This document shows positions 32,723 to 43,159 of a DNA stretch of 64,000 nucleotides, one piece after another. A model generated the notes under the pieces. That model saw nothing but the letters and a program-made list of their open reading frames with translations, did not search any database and was not told the DNA's origin. Positions within the stretch are counted from its first letter, which is position 1. Each line of letters opens with the position of its first letter. Position numbers and translations under genes: made by a program. This DNA is from Hymenopellis radicata. Its lineage: Eukaryota > Basidiomycota > Agaricomycetes > Agaricales > Physalacriaceae. Location: contig JADNRX010000190.1 in the NCBI GenBank assembly GCA_015501595.1, positions 1-64,000 of the forward strand. Reading direction: 5' to 3'.

Positions 32723-35700
32723 GGAACGGATCCCCGTCAACTCGGTCGCGAATAGCGCGTACAGAATCACACGTCAGCCACGGTTTGGGAATAATAGGTG
32801 GTGCAGGTCGGTCGTAGAGCGATTGGAAATAGGCCCGAGTCTCTTCCTTAACATCTTGGGGCCGCGATAACAAGTCATTGGAACCCAGCCTGTTGACAAT
32901 AAGCGGGAGCCCAGCATACTCTCCAGAGACGTTAATCAGCTTCTTAGTAGAGCCTCCAAGGAGCGCCGCCTTGATCTTCGCTCGGTCCGACTCATAAGAG
33001 CGTCGATAGGCTTCGTCAGCTCGTGCAGCATAGATCTCCTTAGCAAGGCGTTTCCGGCGAGCCGTCAGAGCATCCCTAGTCAGGGCATCAGAGGCGAGTC
33101 CTAACCAGCCATTAGTGAGTGTCAGTCGTCGTCTGAAGGTGCGCAGATAAGCAGTAGTCGATGTAGAGACTCTAGCAGTGTTGGGAAAGCGAAGAAGCAG
33201 AAGGGAACCACCAATCAAACGGTTTTCACTGATGAGAGCCTGGATGCGAGGAGACGTGAGAGTGCGGGTACCCGATCTCCGCTTGAATGAACGACGACCA
33301 AAGACGGCCTCAGCCGTGTTAGTCATAATGTCCGTGAGGCCATCGTACAGGCGAGTCCATGAGGCATCGTCGTTAACATTTATGTCAAACAGAGAAAGGT
33401 CTAATGCACGCTTTTCAGCCTTCTCCTCAAAAACCTCAAACAGTTTCTGTTCAGACCGTTTGGGAAAGCACAGCCGCGGACGAGACACATTGGGTACCAG
33501 ATCGTTGTACTGCAGACTTCCGCGGCTTGAACGAGGCACGACATAGCCAAGTATAGCTCGATGATCTGTAACGGGCACAAATTCCTGGGGCTTATCAGCG
33601 ACAAATACACAAGCTTCAATAGTGGAGATGCGGGAGACAACTAGCCGGTCAATGATATTTCCCTCTCTCGCATCCCTCTTGCCATCCTTCTTTGGGCAGC
33701 AGGTCCAGTCATGATCACGCGTTCGAGCCGTGTTCAAACTCCAGACATCAATCGCATTGCAACCCTCAAGAAACGAGAGGAAAGGCTGCCGATCCTCAGC
33801 CTTCACCCGTTCCACAGCAGACACCGTCGCATTCAGATTGCCGGAGAGAGACCAGCCATGAGGCGTTGACCGAACTAGCATTGTAAGCGCAGCCCAAAAC
33901 CTAGGTTTCTCACCAGGGTCCCACGGTGCGTATACCCCAAAGACACGATGTCGAAATGCGCCGCCGGTGTCATCTGGGAGAGCTATGTCAATGGCAACCA
34001 CCCTACCCTTAAGAACAGCATCAGTAATTTGAACACGATTAATTATCTGAATATCCTTGCGAACGCCCACAACAACACCCCACTTCCACGTACCAGCGGT
34101 CGGCTGAGAGCATTCCTCAAAGATATTATAATCAGACATCGGCAGCTTCCCAGAAACCGGTGTTGTCGACTTCAGCTCAGAGATAACGAAAACGGCAGGT
34201 GAGCGAAACCGAATTGCAGTGTTGACAGCGTGAACTTTCAGCGAGTGACCCAGACCATTAGCGTTTAGCGCGTAAATTGAGAGAGACGAAGCTGGAAGAG
34301 TAGCCGACACAGGTGAGATTAGAACCGAGACCAGTAGTAAGTAAAACAGAGAACGAAAGCGAAACGAACGTGGTATAAGTAGCGGAGAGCGGAGCAATAA
34401 TGTATAACGTAAAGTACGGGTAGTCCAAAATATGAGAGCGAGCAGCAGCATGAGAAATGTATATACGCCAAGAGCTGAGACCATATGAATCATTTTTAAG
34501 ACTGAGAACACGCCGTCAGAGACTGAGACAAGACCAGAGAGAGGCAGACATACAGCATTAGTCATTTCAGTATCCTCAGGAAGAACGCTGTGGACGATCG
34601 TCGCCTCTTCCTCATCCTCGGTCACCATCTCTTCCCGCGTCGTCGCTGAGAAGCCATCAGCCGAAGCCGGCTGATGCCGCTTGCGCTTAGGAGTCGGTGT
34701 CACAGGTGGCGAAGTAGCAGAGAGAGCGGGAGTAGGAGGAGGACGCCAGGGCTGGGGAGAAGAGATGGAAGCTGGAGCCATACTGCTTGTGATCGCCCTG
34801 TCTGCATGGTCCAACTTGTCATTAACAGCTTGGATTTCGGTGTGGAGGGACTTCAGCTCTGCGTTCAAGTCATTCAACACGGCGTCATCAGTCGTACACA
34901 ACCGTGCCGAGATAACATGATCGAGCTGACGCAAGAGTCTGGTGCGTTCATCAGCGAGCTGACCACGTATGTGAAGACCAAAGATAGAATGTTGGGCTTT
35001 CACCGTCATGTCTGTCAAGGCGACCATATTCTTCGCTAAACCCTCGAAAGCCTGTTCCACTGATCCAACCCGTCTGTCAAGCGCTGCAAAACCTGCCATC
35101 TGATCCTTCCGTAGAGAGTTCACCGCTGCGTGGATGTCATCCAGGGCAGTCTGCATATGACCGCCTGCCTCCCGGATAGCAGACGTGGGGGTACGCTGAA
35201 CCCATGAGTTCTCGGAGTTGATATCGTAGACTAGGCGGGGATAGACGGCGTTGGGGACTGACGGCTTGACGTGCTCGTCAAAGAACTGGGTGCTGTTCAA
35301 GACGTACTGCGAACCCTCCCAGTTGCGCATGCGAAAAATGTAGGCGTCGCCGTCAATGCGACTGTCAGAGAATCGAGTTGATCCTTTGTCGTCATGAAAT
35401 TTTTTGAAGAAGCGATCCAGTGTATGTTTCACCGTGTAGTCGTACTGCGAGATCCCTCTAACCGCCATTTTGAACGGGCCCTTAGGTTGTACCTGGACAA
35501 AGGGCTGGGTGAAGATGAGGCGTGAGGGAGAGGGACGAGAGTCGGCAGGGGTTGGTAAGACGACGTCGAGGAAGAATTGTTGGAGGAGGCGGGAGACATC
35601 AGCCGTATAGCAAAGGATGAGTGTGCCATCACGGCCGCTGTCCATAGACCAGTACGAAGCGACCTTGATCCTCATCGCGTCAAGCTGCTTGGTGACGAGG

Positions 35701-35751
35701 GCGAGTTCGGCCTTGCCAGCATCCTTTCCGTTACCGGATAGTCCGCTGACC

Positions 35752-36240
35752 TTAAGCCACATGCTTTTTGTCGCGCCCATCGCGAGCGGGCGACCAAGCC
35801 GGCTTCCATTCCGCGTTCAAGGCACGGAGAGGGGCGAACCAGTCTTCGAGAAGATCTGGGCGTGGCTGTGTGTCAAGCGCGGACACGTGTTGGGACACGC
35901 GGGCATAGCAATACGTGTCGGTGGGTGCTCGGGTGGGAAGGAGGGTGATATGCCAGAGAGGGCAGTCTGGCTGGGAGGGCAGGGTGTAGGTGTACTGGGT
36001 CGAAGCATCCGGCTTGTTCAGAGCAGCCGCCTTGATTGCTGCGTCAACGGTCTGCGCCGCGGACAGGCCGGATGTGGGCGTTACGTCGCGGATAATGAGC
36101 TCGCATCCGTAGGCTGCGGGCGCAGTGTCATTGGGAAGGCCGTTCTGCTGAGATGGAGAGGGCGGACGCTCTGTGAATGCGGGCGGGGATCGGTACGGGG
36201 GCAGTTTCGGGATGGTCGCACTCGTTGTGGGGGTTTCCAT
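35752..36240 (-). CDS. LINE ORF1-like N-terminal part
   Basis: ATG at 36240, stop TAA at 35752, 162 aa. A proline-rich start is followed by GCELIIRDVTPTSGL and PLWHITLLPTRAPTDTY, in a fold-like pattern of alternating strands and helices. The last 29 nt overlap the start of the long LINE frame (ATG at 35780), which lies in +1 relative to this one. The downstream frame begins with similar material (KSMWLKVSGLSGNGK), so the two may once have been one protein split by a frameshift, or may be linked by frameshifting or reinitiation. Function by family: RNA binding in the LINE particle. Confidence 0.6.
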   Translation of the reverse strand: METPTTSATIPKLPPYRSPPAFTERPPSPSQQNGLPNDTAPAAYGCELIIRDVTPTSGLSAAQTVDAAIKAAALNKPDASTQYTYTLPSQPDCPLWHITLLPTRAPTDTYCYARVSQHVSALDTQPRPDLLEDWFAPLRALNAEWKPAWSPARDGRDKKHVA

Positions 36241-36366
36241 TGGCGAAAATTTTTCCGGAAAAGACGAGAGCGTGTTAATTAGCGTAAAAGTAAAGAATGG
36301 AGAGTTTCAAGGCGAACGAGCCATAAATGAGCGAGGCCGGGATCCGGGGCGGTGGCGGTGATGGTG

Positions 36367-36390
36367 GTTGTTGTTGTTGTTGTTGTTGTT
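36367..36390. repeat. (TTG)8 microsatellite
   Basis: An uninterrupted trinucleotide run of about 24 bp lies at the 5' edge of the LINE. It could mark the border between the LINE and the outer hAT. Confidence 0.85.
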
Positions 36391-36551
36391 ACGGCCCGTA
36401 CAAGTACGGCACGATACGGGTCCCAATTTCGAGCGATACGGGTCGGTTACGGGACGGCTTCGGTTACCGTATGAAACCGTATACGGGTCGGTGGAGCGAC
36501 ATCGATGAGGATCAGATTGGTCAAGTGATGGCATGGAAGGGCACTCTGAGG

Positions 36552-37890
36552 TAGTGAGTAGCGCGGGTTGCCCGCGGGTATTTCGTTCTGGACCCCTACC
36601 CGTACCCTCGACTTACCCTGTTCCGTGGCGCGGGTGCGGGTTACCCGCCGAAACCATCTCGGGTCGGACTCAAATCGCCCGCCAGCACTACCCGTATACC
36701 ATTACCTCCCATAGTTCATGCTCAGTGAGCATCCCTGGGCAATGGCACAGGGACAGTCAGCTGGGCATGATGATGGGTGGAGGTGTGGGAGCAAGAAGAC
36801 AGCGGGTGGGAGCAAGACGGTGAATGGGAGCGAGACGATGATGGTCGGGAGTGACAAGACTAAAATGCAGTTAGAAGAGATAAAAAGAAGGGAAAAGAAT
36901 CAAAAGATACACACTTTCCAGGGCTGGATGCGTCCGCGATGCCTTCCAGCCCAGAAGTCCCGCTCCTCGCTTGTTGCTGAGGAAGAATATGATGCGCGGG
37001 GGCTAATCCAGCATCAAGTTCAGATCGTCGCCATTGTTCAGGAGGCCTGCAGCTCCGCTGGGGGAGGCTTACGCGTGCGCGTTGCTCATCGAGAGAGCCA
37101 AACGCGAAAAAAAGTGCATGCGGCCTCGTGGAGAGGGCTTACACGTCTCGGATCGCACTACCAAAAGGAAAGAAACAGAGATCATAATCCAGTATAAGTG
37201 CTGCCTCGCTTGTGAGGGCTTACGCGTTGCGCGTCCTCGTCAATTCGGTGTCGTCGTGAAGACGAACACCAGAATACGCCCCGGAGTGTATCCGAGGGCG
37301 AAGCGGCGGGCGCCGAGCCAAGTCAAGTCGGCGCTCGATGTCCAAGAGCAAGGCGGCCTCGTCCTGAGGGCTTACGCAGTCCAAAAGGGCGCCGTCGCGA
37401 AGACAAGCGCAAGATATCACCCCGGAACATATCCAAGGGCGTAGCAGCTGGCGCAAAGCCAAGCCGCGCCAGGAGAGCGAAGCAGAAGTAAGAAAACAAA
37501 TCAGAGAAGCCCCAGAAAACTTTCTGGGGCCGACGAGCACGACACGAAGGTCGTGCTGTGGTGGTAAGAGAGAGAGCACCGAAATCTGAGTGGATCGATC
37601 GTTATCCGGCAACTGCCGGCACGATCGGCCAGCTCGGCGATCACAGAAATTCTTCCGCCACGTCGTTTCTCGACGACTTTGGGCTCGTTTGAGCCCAAAT
37701 AAATTTGATAAATTTGATAAAAATATATGTACTCTAATTGCATTATGACATGTGGTCCAACTGGACCACGGCACGGGTAAGAAAGGGTGACGCGGGTCAC
37801 CGCGGGTTCTCAGACCGAGACCCCTACCCGGACCCTGACACACCCGCATCCGTGACCCGGACCGGGTGCTCCGACCCGGGCTATTCACTA
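36552..37890. mobile_element. Non-autonomous hAT NA2, 1339 bp
   Basis: It has the same ends as NA1 (TAGTGAGTAGCGCGGG and the mirror of TAGTGAATAGCCCGGG). The 8-bp direct repeat CTCTGAGG flanks it (36544-36551, 37891-37898). It lies in the outer hAT next to the LINE. Internal blocks shared with NA1 include CTGAGGGCTTACGC-type units and the hairpin chain at 37505-37700. No coding capacity. Confidence 0.9.
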
Positions 37891-38085
37891 CTCTGAGGTA
37901 GGTTATGTCGTTCGGTGTCCACTGATGATGCTCATGGTCCCTCCTCGCCTCTCTAGCATCATGCCGTACCGTACTCGTAACCGTAAGGAGCGCGTCAAGG
38001 CGCCTTACGGTACGGTACGGATATACCGTATGAACCGAGCCGTAAACCGTATCGTACGGTTACGGTGGAGAGCCCTACCCTCTTG

Positions 38086-38405
38086 TGTCCCCTCTGAAAG
38101 CATTCATCAAGCTTCCTCTACTTTCCTTATCTTCTTCGCTGAGGCCACTTGTCCTATCGGAAAGGGGGCTCATGCATTGATCACATCACTTGAGTTTTTG
38201 CACAGACCAGGTCGGTTATTAAATGCTCAGTCGACTGTTTACATGCGGAGTCAGCTGTAGTGGAGAGGCGACTTGTCCTATCGGATCAGCGCCTCAGTGG
38301 GGCACGGGTATTCCTCTGCAGAATTGCTTTTACTTTGCGTACATGGCTCATGCGTAGGGCAGTACTTACACCTGCCGGCGTGCCTTGTCCTCAGCGCAAT
38401 TTCCT
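38086..38405 (+). repeat. Repeat family A, copy A1 (right part)
   Basis: It matches 57075-57255 (TGTCCCCTCTGAAAGCATTC, AGACCAGGTCGGTT) with an extra block of about 200 bp. It holds two copies of the family box in reverse, GAGGCCACTTGTCCTATCGG at 38141-38160 and a near copy at 38265-38284. It ends at CGCAATTTCC where the hAT element starts; the homologous site near 57245 runs on uninterrupted. Confidence 0.75.
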
Positions 38406-38595
38406 TAAGGAATAGCCCGGGTAATACCGCGGGTAACGGCCTTACTCCGTCTACCCGACCCGCCAATACCGCATACCGACCCGATGGTATGCGGGTGCGG
38501 GTCGGTATACGGTATACCGTCACATACCGTAACCCGCCCAGTAAACCTTACTCCACCATAGCACAGATGTATAAACCACTTGATATTTGACTACT

Positions 38596-41500
38596 CTACT
38601 CATCGTCGCTGTCTGTAAGTACTATTGTATCGTATCCGGGCTCAAAATCAATATCATCCTTGTCCATGTCTTCCTTTGAGACACGGACAGCACCGCCCTT
38701 CGTAATATCTAACAGAACATCATTACTTACATACCCGAGAATACTCCAAGCTCCAAGGCACATCAGCGCACGGATACTCTGAGAACTGAGTCGGTTCCGT
38801 TCCCATGTAATAAGTCGACGCGCACGACTGAATACGCGCTCCACGTTGACTGATGTTGCTGCGAAGATGATCAAATATTAGTGCAAGCGAAGACATGGAA
38901 CAACACCGACTCACCTGGGATTGTATGATAATCGAGAGCCATCCTTGATAACCGAGGGAACTCAAGCCGGTGCTTCATCCACCAATCAATGACATTGTCG
39001 CAACGGACCGTCTTCATAGTGAGGTACCGCTCCAATTCATCGTCATCGTCGTCGTCGGATGCTTCAGCACGGCGGCGCAGTGAAAACATACTCAACTGGC
39101 TCTGTAAGGGCACATTAAGTCAAGTCAGCATCTAATAAACCAAAGCGTACCGTATCAGATTCGTCCGCGGGTTTTTGAGCCGTCTTGGGTAAGAGATCGA
39201 CTCGGTTGGCATAACGCGCATCGTATCGAGCGCGTGTGATGGTCCGGGCCTCGTCGATCCAAGACTCTTCCCAGTTGTGGTCTCGGAAGTACTTAAGCTT
39301 GTACTCCGGATGCAGCACTATATAGAAATCAGTCCGTTAATATATGAGTTGAAGGTCACACACGTACCCATGGCGATACGATACACATCTGAGTCGTCGG
39401 TAGACCGGTAATACTTGTTGAGAGTACGGCGTCCGAGGGCCATGCTTGCCTGAATCGAAGTCGAGAGAGTTTTCTCTATCGTGCGCGTAGCGTCCTTGGG
39501 GTCCGGCTTCTCAACGCGCATTGTCGAGAAGACATCGTCGACAACGTCCATCACGGGAATAACATCGGCAAGACGAGGCTCGTTCTTGGAGAAGAGCAGA
39601 GTACCCTCCTTCAGAACCTAAGAAAAATAAAGTCTGAGAGTTCGGCGACAACTGGGATGAAAACACACCTCTAGAACATCACAAATCGACTCTACAATCT
39701 CCCACTCGTCCTCAATCAACTCGAATTTGCGTAGGCCATTTGCGGCAACTGCGGTGAAGTCGTCGATGAGGCGAGGACGAAGCGCAGCATGTCGTACGTA
39801 GAATTCCATCACGTACGAACGTCTCGTGGAATCATGAGAACCTTCTCGCCGCGAGCCACAAGAAAGGCCTTCCAAGCTGGAAGCAGTCGTGTCGACGAGT
39901 TAATGATCTTGAAAGCGAGGGCACGAATCTGAGACCAATGGTAAGATAATCATCAAATACCGCCGCAAACACAAGCAAGACAATATTCCGTCGCAAAGAC
40001 AGCAGGCCATCACAAAGATAACCAAGAAAACATGCTATCGCGAAGACAGCACACAGAGAAGCTGCATGCAGACAAGCACTGAGGATACACGCCGTCACGA
40101 AGACAAGCGAGCACTGAGGATACGCGCCGTCACGAAGACAAGCGAGCACTGCGGATAGACGCCGTCATGAAGACAAGACGCCAAGAGACACGGACTCGTA
40201 GATGACCGATGTCCGTGGAGATAATAGAAAAGAAGAAGATACAACGGGGATAATACGGGAAAGAAGAAGATACAACGGGGATAACGTGTGTAAGAACACG
40301 TTCAAGTGGGGATAGCGTGGGAAAGCGAATAAGAATGAATGGCTCACCTTGATCAGTGCCCGTCGAATGGGCTTCAGTTCTTCCTCTAACGCCGCTCGTG
40401 CCTCGGGTGTGAGCTTGGGCGTCAAGTCAATCAAACCTTCGACGTCGTCTTTCTCAGCCGTATCCTCCTCCTCCAACTCCGTCATGAGCTGGTCTAGCTC
40501 TCGAGCCGCTCGGGCTAAGTCATCTTCTTGGTCATCCTCATCCTCCACACCGTCATCGTCTGCATTATCGTCACCCTCGCCGTTATTATCAGCGCGCTTT
40601 TTCGACTTCTTGGCCTTCTTTTTCTTTGGCTTTGGCGGCTCGAACAGGCGCAAGAATGCTTTCGCCACAAGGTTCAGCGTATGCGCAAAGCATCGCGTAC
40701 GCTGAGAGTCGCCGCCGAAGGTCGTGATGAGTTCGCCGAGCTTTGTCGTCAACGTGTCGTTGTTGTACGCGTTGTCCATGGTGATGGACAGCATCTGTAT
40801 AGCTAAGGGTGAGTTTTCGTTGTTCTTTGATTGAAATTGAGGTATAAACTGACCTTATCCTCAAGCCCAAACTCAAGACGGCGGCAATCTCTTCAGCAAG
40901 CTCTTCGCCCGTATGGCGCTGACGGGATTATCAGATATGAAAGGTGAGCTGCTGTAGAACATACCTTGGCGATCTCAATGAAATCAATCAGTATAGTTTG
41001 TACCTTGCCGTCGACGATAATATCTGCGCACAGAGCTCCGTACGCGCCATGATTTTCCGACGTCCACCCATCAAACTCGAAACTGATATCACCATCGTAA
41101 TCCTGGTACGTCAAGTGTTATTCAAGTTGTTGTGGCCACTAATATAACTTACCTTTAGCAGGTGTGCAATCTCTGTTCTTGTTCGTGCGAAAGCTGTCTT
41201 GACGTCGCGCGAGACCGTTGTCGGATGAGGGATGTAGTATTCGGGCCGCCCGGTCTTCTGCATGTCTACGTACATCCTGTCCTTGACGATGTTGAACGGC
41301 CACCCGTCTTCAGCACACCATCATGCTGTCTTGGCTCTGGATGACTAGGTAAGCGAAGATTGATACGAAGAAGGCGGATATTACTGACCGTGCCTCTGCA
41401 GGCGTATCTGGACGGGTGGAAAATGTTTTGATGCCCTTCCGCCTGGCCTGCTCGCTGAAGAACGACTTGATATCCTTGTCCGGATGCTTGTCGTGTTTCT

Positions 41501-42022
41501 TGAGGGCCTTTTCTGCGCCTTCACGATTCGTCCCGTCGGCCTCCTTGACAATCGACTCACCTCAGCACGACTTCGAGTGCGTACGCAAATTACTCGGTGA
41601 GTTGCGATCCTTCGGCTTTACATCTTGATAACGCGGTACGGAGTAGGTGCAGCCCCGCGCCCGACACTTGAACATGTGGGCCTTGCGACCATTGTGGATG
41701 GCGACGACCGGCTCCTCGTAGAAGACATAAATCGAGGAGGTCCACTTTTTTCGGGCGGCATCTGGATACTTGATCAGTAAGTTGTTTTCTGATACTATCG
41801 AGACATACCGAGCTGATCACGGTCGGCTTGGGTGACCTCGAGCACAGTCGGCGTGTCGCTTTCATCAGCTGCCGACTGCTCGCTGGTCACTGTCGCCCTC
41901 TTAGCCCTCTTGGACTTGGACTTGGCCTTTCCTTTGCCTTTGGTGCGGGCCGTGCCGTCCTCCATGGAGACATCACCGCCACTTGGACTGTTGTCTTCAT
42001 CACCAGAAGGATCCAGATCCAT
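38596..42022 (-). CDS. hAT transposase, multi-exon
   Basis: ATG at 42022, stop TAG at 38598-38596. The N-terminus is acidic then lysine-rich (MDLDPSGDEDNSP, KGKGKAKSKSKRAKR). A BED-type zinc finger follows: CRARGCTYSVPRYQ..NLRTHSKSCWGE. The catalytic part has FEFDGWTSENHGAYGAL (first Asp), ITMDNAYNNDTL and RTRCFAHTLNLVAKAF (second Asp block), an acidic insert (EEEDTAEKDDVEGL), WEIVESICDVLE, and the C-terminal dimerisation motif WWMKHRLEFPRLSRMALDY..IP/ATSVNVERVFSRARRLITWERNRLS. At least eight introns are needed. One near 40 kb is about 400 nt and holds a minisatellite, unusually long here. It cuts and joins element ends in the nucleus. All motifs look intact but every junction could not be verified. 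Confidence 0.82.
40077..40175. repeat. 35-bp minisatellite in a transposase intron
   Basis: Nearly three copies of a unit starting CACTGAGGATACACGCCGTC. The core GCCGTC..GAAGACAAGCG also occurs in NA2 (about 37390) and, diverged, in NA1, linking those elements to this one. A second direct repeat with GAAGATACAACGGGGATAA follows at about 40233-40290. Confidence 0.7.
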
Positions 42023-42072
42023 GACCTCCGGACTCTTGGACTGAGATCGACGACAACATTGTAACATTGTAA

Positions 42073-43110
42073 CAACGATCTCATCCTCTTCCCCTGCTCG
42101 CGCTTCTCCTACGGATACGATACCTGAGTTTCAAGCACCGGATCATCTCTTCCTCTGACACCATGTGCCCTGTTAGACGACGCGGATGCGGCATGTGTTT
42201 AAATCGTACATGGGCATTATGAGCGTGACGCCCCACTAGCAAAACAGTGCGCCGACCTATGCATGATTATTTATAGCAGTCTCAAGAAGTATAACTAACC
42301 GCGTCTTCCGTCTGTGGGAAGCGGCAGCGTGTCTCTAGGTAATCCCCGGGACGCTCGCGGCGGGGGAGTAGATGCGGTGGCGACGATGGGCGTGAACGTA
42401 GGAGAGACGAAGAGCCTTCTTCGCGGAGCATCTAGCGGCGAGGACGAGAAGAAGGAGACGACTCGGTGTAAGCGGAAGACGTACTCTTCTCTGGGGGCAT
42501 ACTCCCCGCCAAGGCCAGTCTCCACACTTGATGCCGTCGAACAAGCCGCGCACACCCGCCGTGGCCACCGTCTTCCTCAGACTCTCGCTCATGCGCTTGT
42601 CGCCCTACGCTTGGAGGTGGAATCTAGATGGATGAGTAGGGAAGACGTACTGGGTTATGCTAGCAGCGATGGTAGCCCAGCCAGAATGGGTACAGCCGAC
42701 TCTTCTATGGTGACGCTATGGTCGTAGTAGCGGTACCAAGCGAGCATTTACACCTGCATCGAGCAGTAGTCCAAGTCGCCTGCCTTTGCCTCTACCCGGC
42801 CGGGTGATGCGACGGTTATAGAAAAGAAGATGGCAAAACGAAGCGGGGCATTCGGGATTCGGATTGGTCCATGACATGCCAGTCCTGACTCTCGCGCGCC
42901 TTGGAGGTATGAGGTAAATCAATGCAGCGCGTCATCGATATCCAGTTTGGGGTCGCGCTGATTGTATGGGCCCGCATTCCCTAGCTTCACCTCAGACTAT
43001 CTGTCTCTGTATTACGCGTAGTGATTGTGTTTACCCCTCCTCAATATTCCTAGGGGCGTTGACCTCGGTTGTGATATGGCCCGTGCGCGGCCGTGTAATG
43101 TCGCCATCGA
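42073..43110 (+). repeat. Repeat family B, copy B1
   Basis: It is colinear with 47387-48300. Shared words include AACAACGATCTCAT, CGGATCATCTCTTCCTCTGA, CAGCGTGTCTCTAGGTA, GACGCTCGCGGCGGGGGAG and GGGTCGCGCTGATTGTAT. The open frames inside are not conserved between copies. The class is unknown. Confidence 0.75.
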
Positions 43111-43159
43111 AAGCAAAAGAAGCCATCTGCCGTGCTACACACCAAAAGTGAAAACAATC

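Larger units (their letters stand above)
27141..35780 (-). pseudogene. LINE polyprotein (EN-RT-RNase H), interrupted
   Basis: Three blocks lie in one frame: 35780-32723, 31578-31422 and 29912-27141. Removing the inserts with one target copy each (1152 and 1509 nt, both multiples of three) leaves 5979 nt, 1992 residues. Endonuclease landmarks: ALNANGLG, ISELKS, GVYAPWDPG, SGNLNATVS and VTDHRAIL. RT: PSPGPDG in the short middle block, KRDQMKGFDYL, TKQGGPLSPL, and AMDNSYLFA where the catalytic pair should be DD. RNase H: WASDGS, SILHAEVF, LLTDHMNS and NNEADHYA. A terminal zinc knuckle CRFGC..H..CC follows. Two hydrophobic segments precede the endonuclease (about 34490-34300), usual for this family. 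Besides the insertions, both the GDxN Asp of the endonuclease and the second Asp of the RT motif are Asn, so the copy would be dead even when uninterrupted. Confidence 0.88.
27000..36390 (-). mobile_element. LINE retrotransposon (Tad-like, with RNase H), split by two DNA elements
   Basis: Reading on minus: ORF1 36240-35752; a long frame 35780 to 32723 (RNA-binding-like part, coiled coil, two hydrophobic segments, endonuclease, start of RT); then after two insertions RT, RNase H and zinc knuckle to 27141. The order EN-RT-RNase H fits the Tad-type LINEs frequent in Agaricomycetes. The outer limits are approximate: the 3' end lies between 27141 and the hAT end near 26990, and the 5' side stops near a TTG microsatellite at 36367-36390. 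No target duplication was found. Confidence 0.8.
26906..38077. mobile_element. Outer hAT-type element, 11172 bp with nested insertions
   Basis: Both ends carry the perfect 17-bp inverted repeat TAGGGCTCTCCACCGTA, and the flanks carry the 8-bp direct repeat CCCTCTTG (26898-26905 and 38078-38085). The uninterrupted site GCCGTGTCCCCTCTGAAAGC is present at 57070. The element's own sequence, near both ends, is full of CCGTA/TACGG words and codes for nothing visible. The bulk is a LINE (about 27.0-36.4 kb) and a second hAT-type insert at 36552-37890. Without those the element would be only a few hundred bp, a MITE-sized non-autonomous hAT. Confidence 0.88.
38406..42070 (-). mobile_element. Autonomous-type hAT element
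   Basis: The left end TAAGGAATAGCCCGGGT differs at two positions from the NA1/NA2 end TAGTGAATAGCCCGGGT. Inside the left end follows a CGGGT/ACCCG-rich subterminal region. The transposase gene occupies 38596-42022. The right end is not clearly defined: family B starts at about 42073 without a recognisable terminal repeat or duplication, so this end may be lost. Confidence 0.7.

Noticed and set aside
26990..36390. Target duplication of the LINE
   Set aside because: No convincing direct repeat at both ends; the left and right words GTACTAGTAC and GTACAAGTAC are too weak.
38406..42070. 8-bp target duplication for the autonomous hAT
   Set aside because: The left flank suggests AATTTCCT, but no matching right flank was found before repeat B begins.
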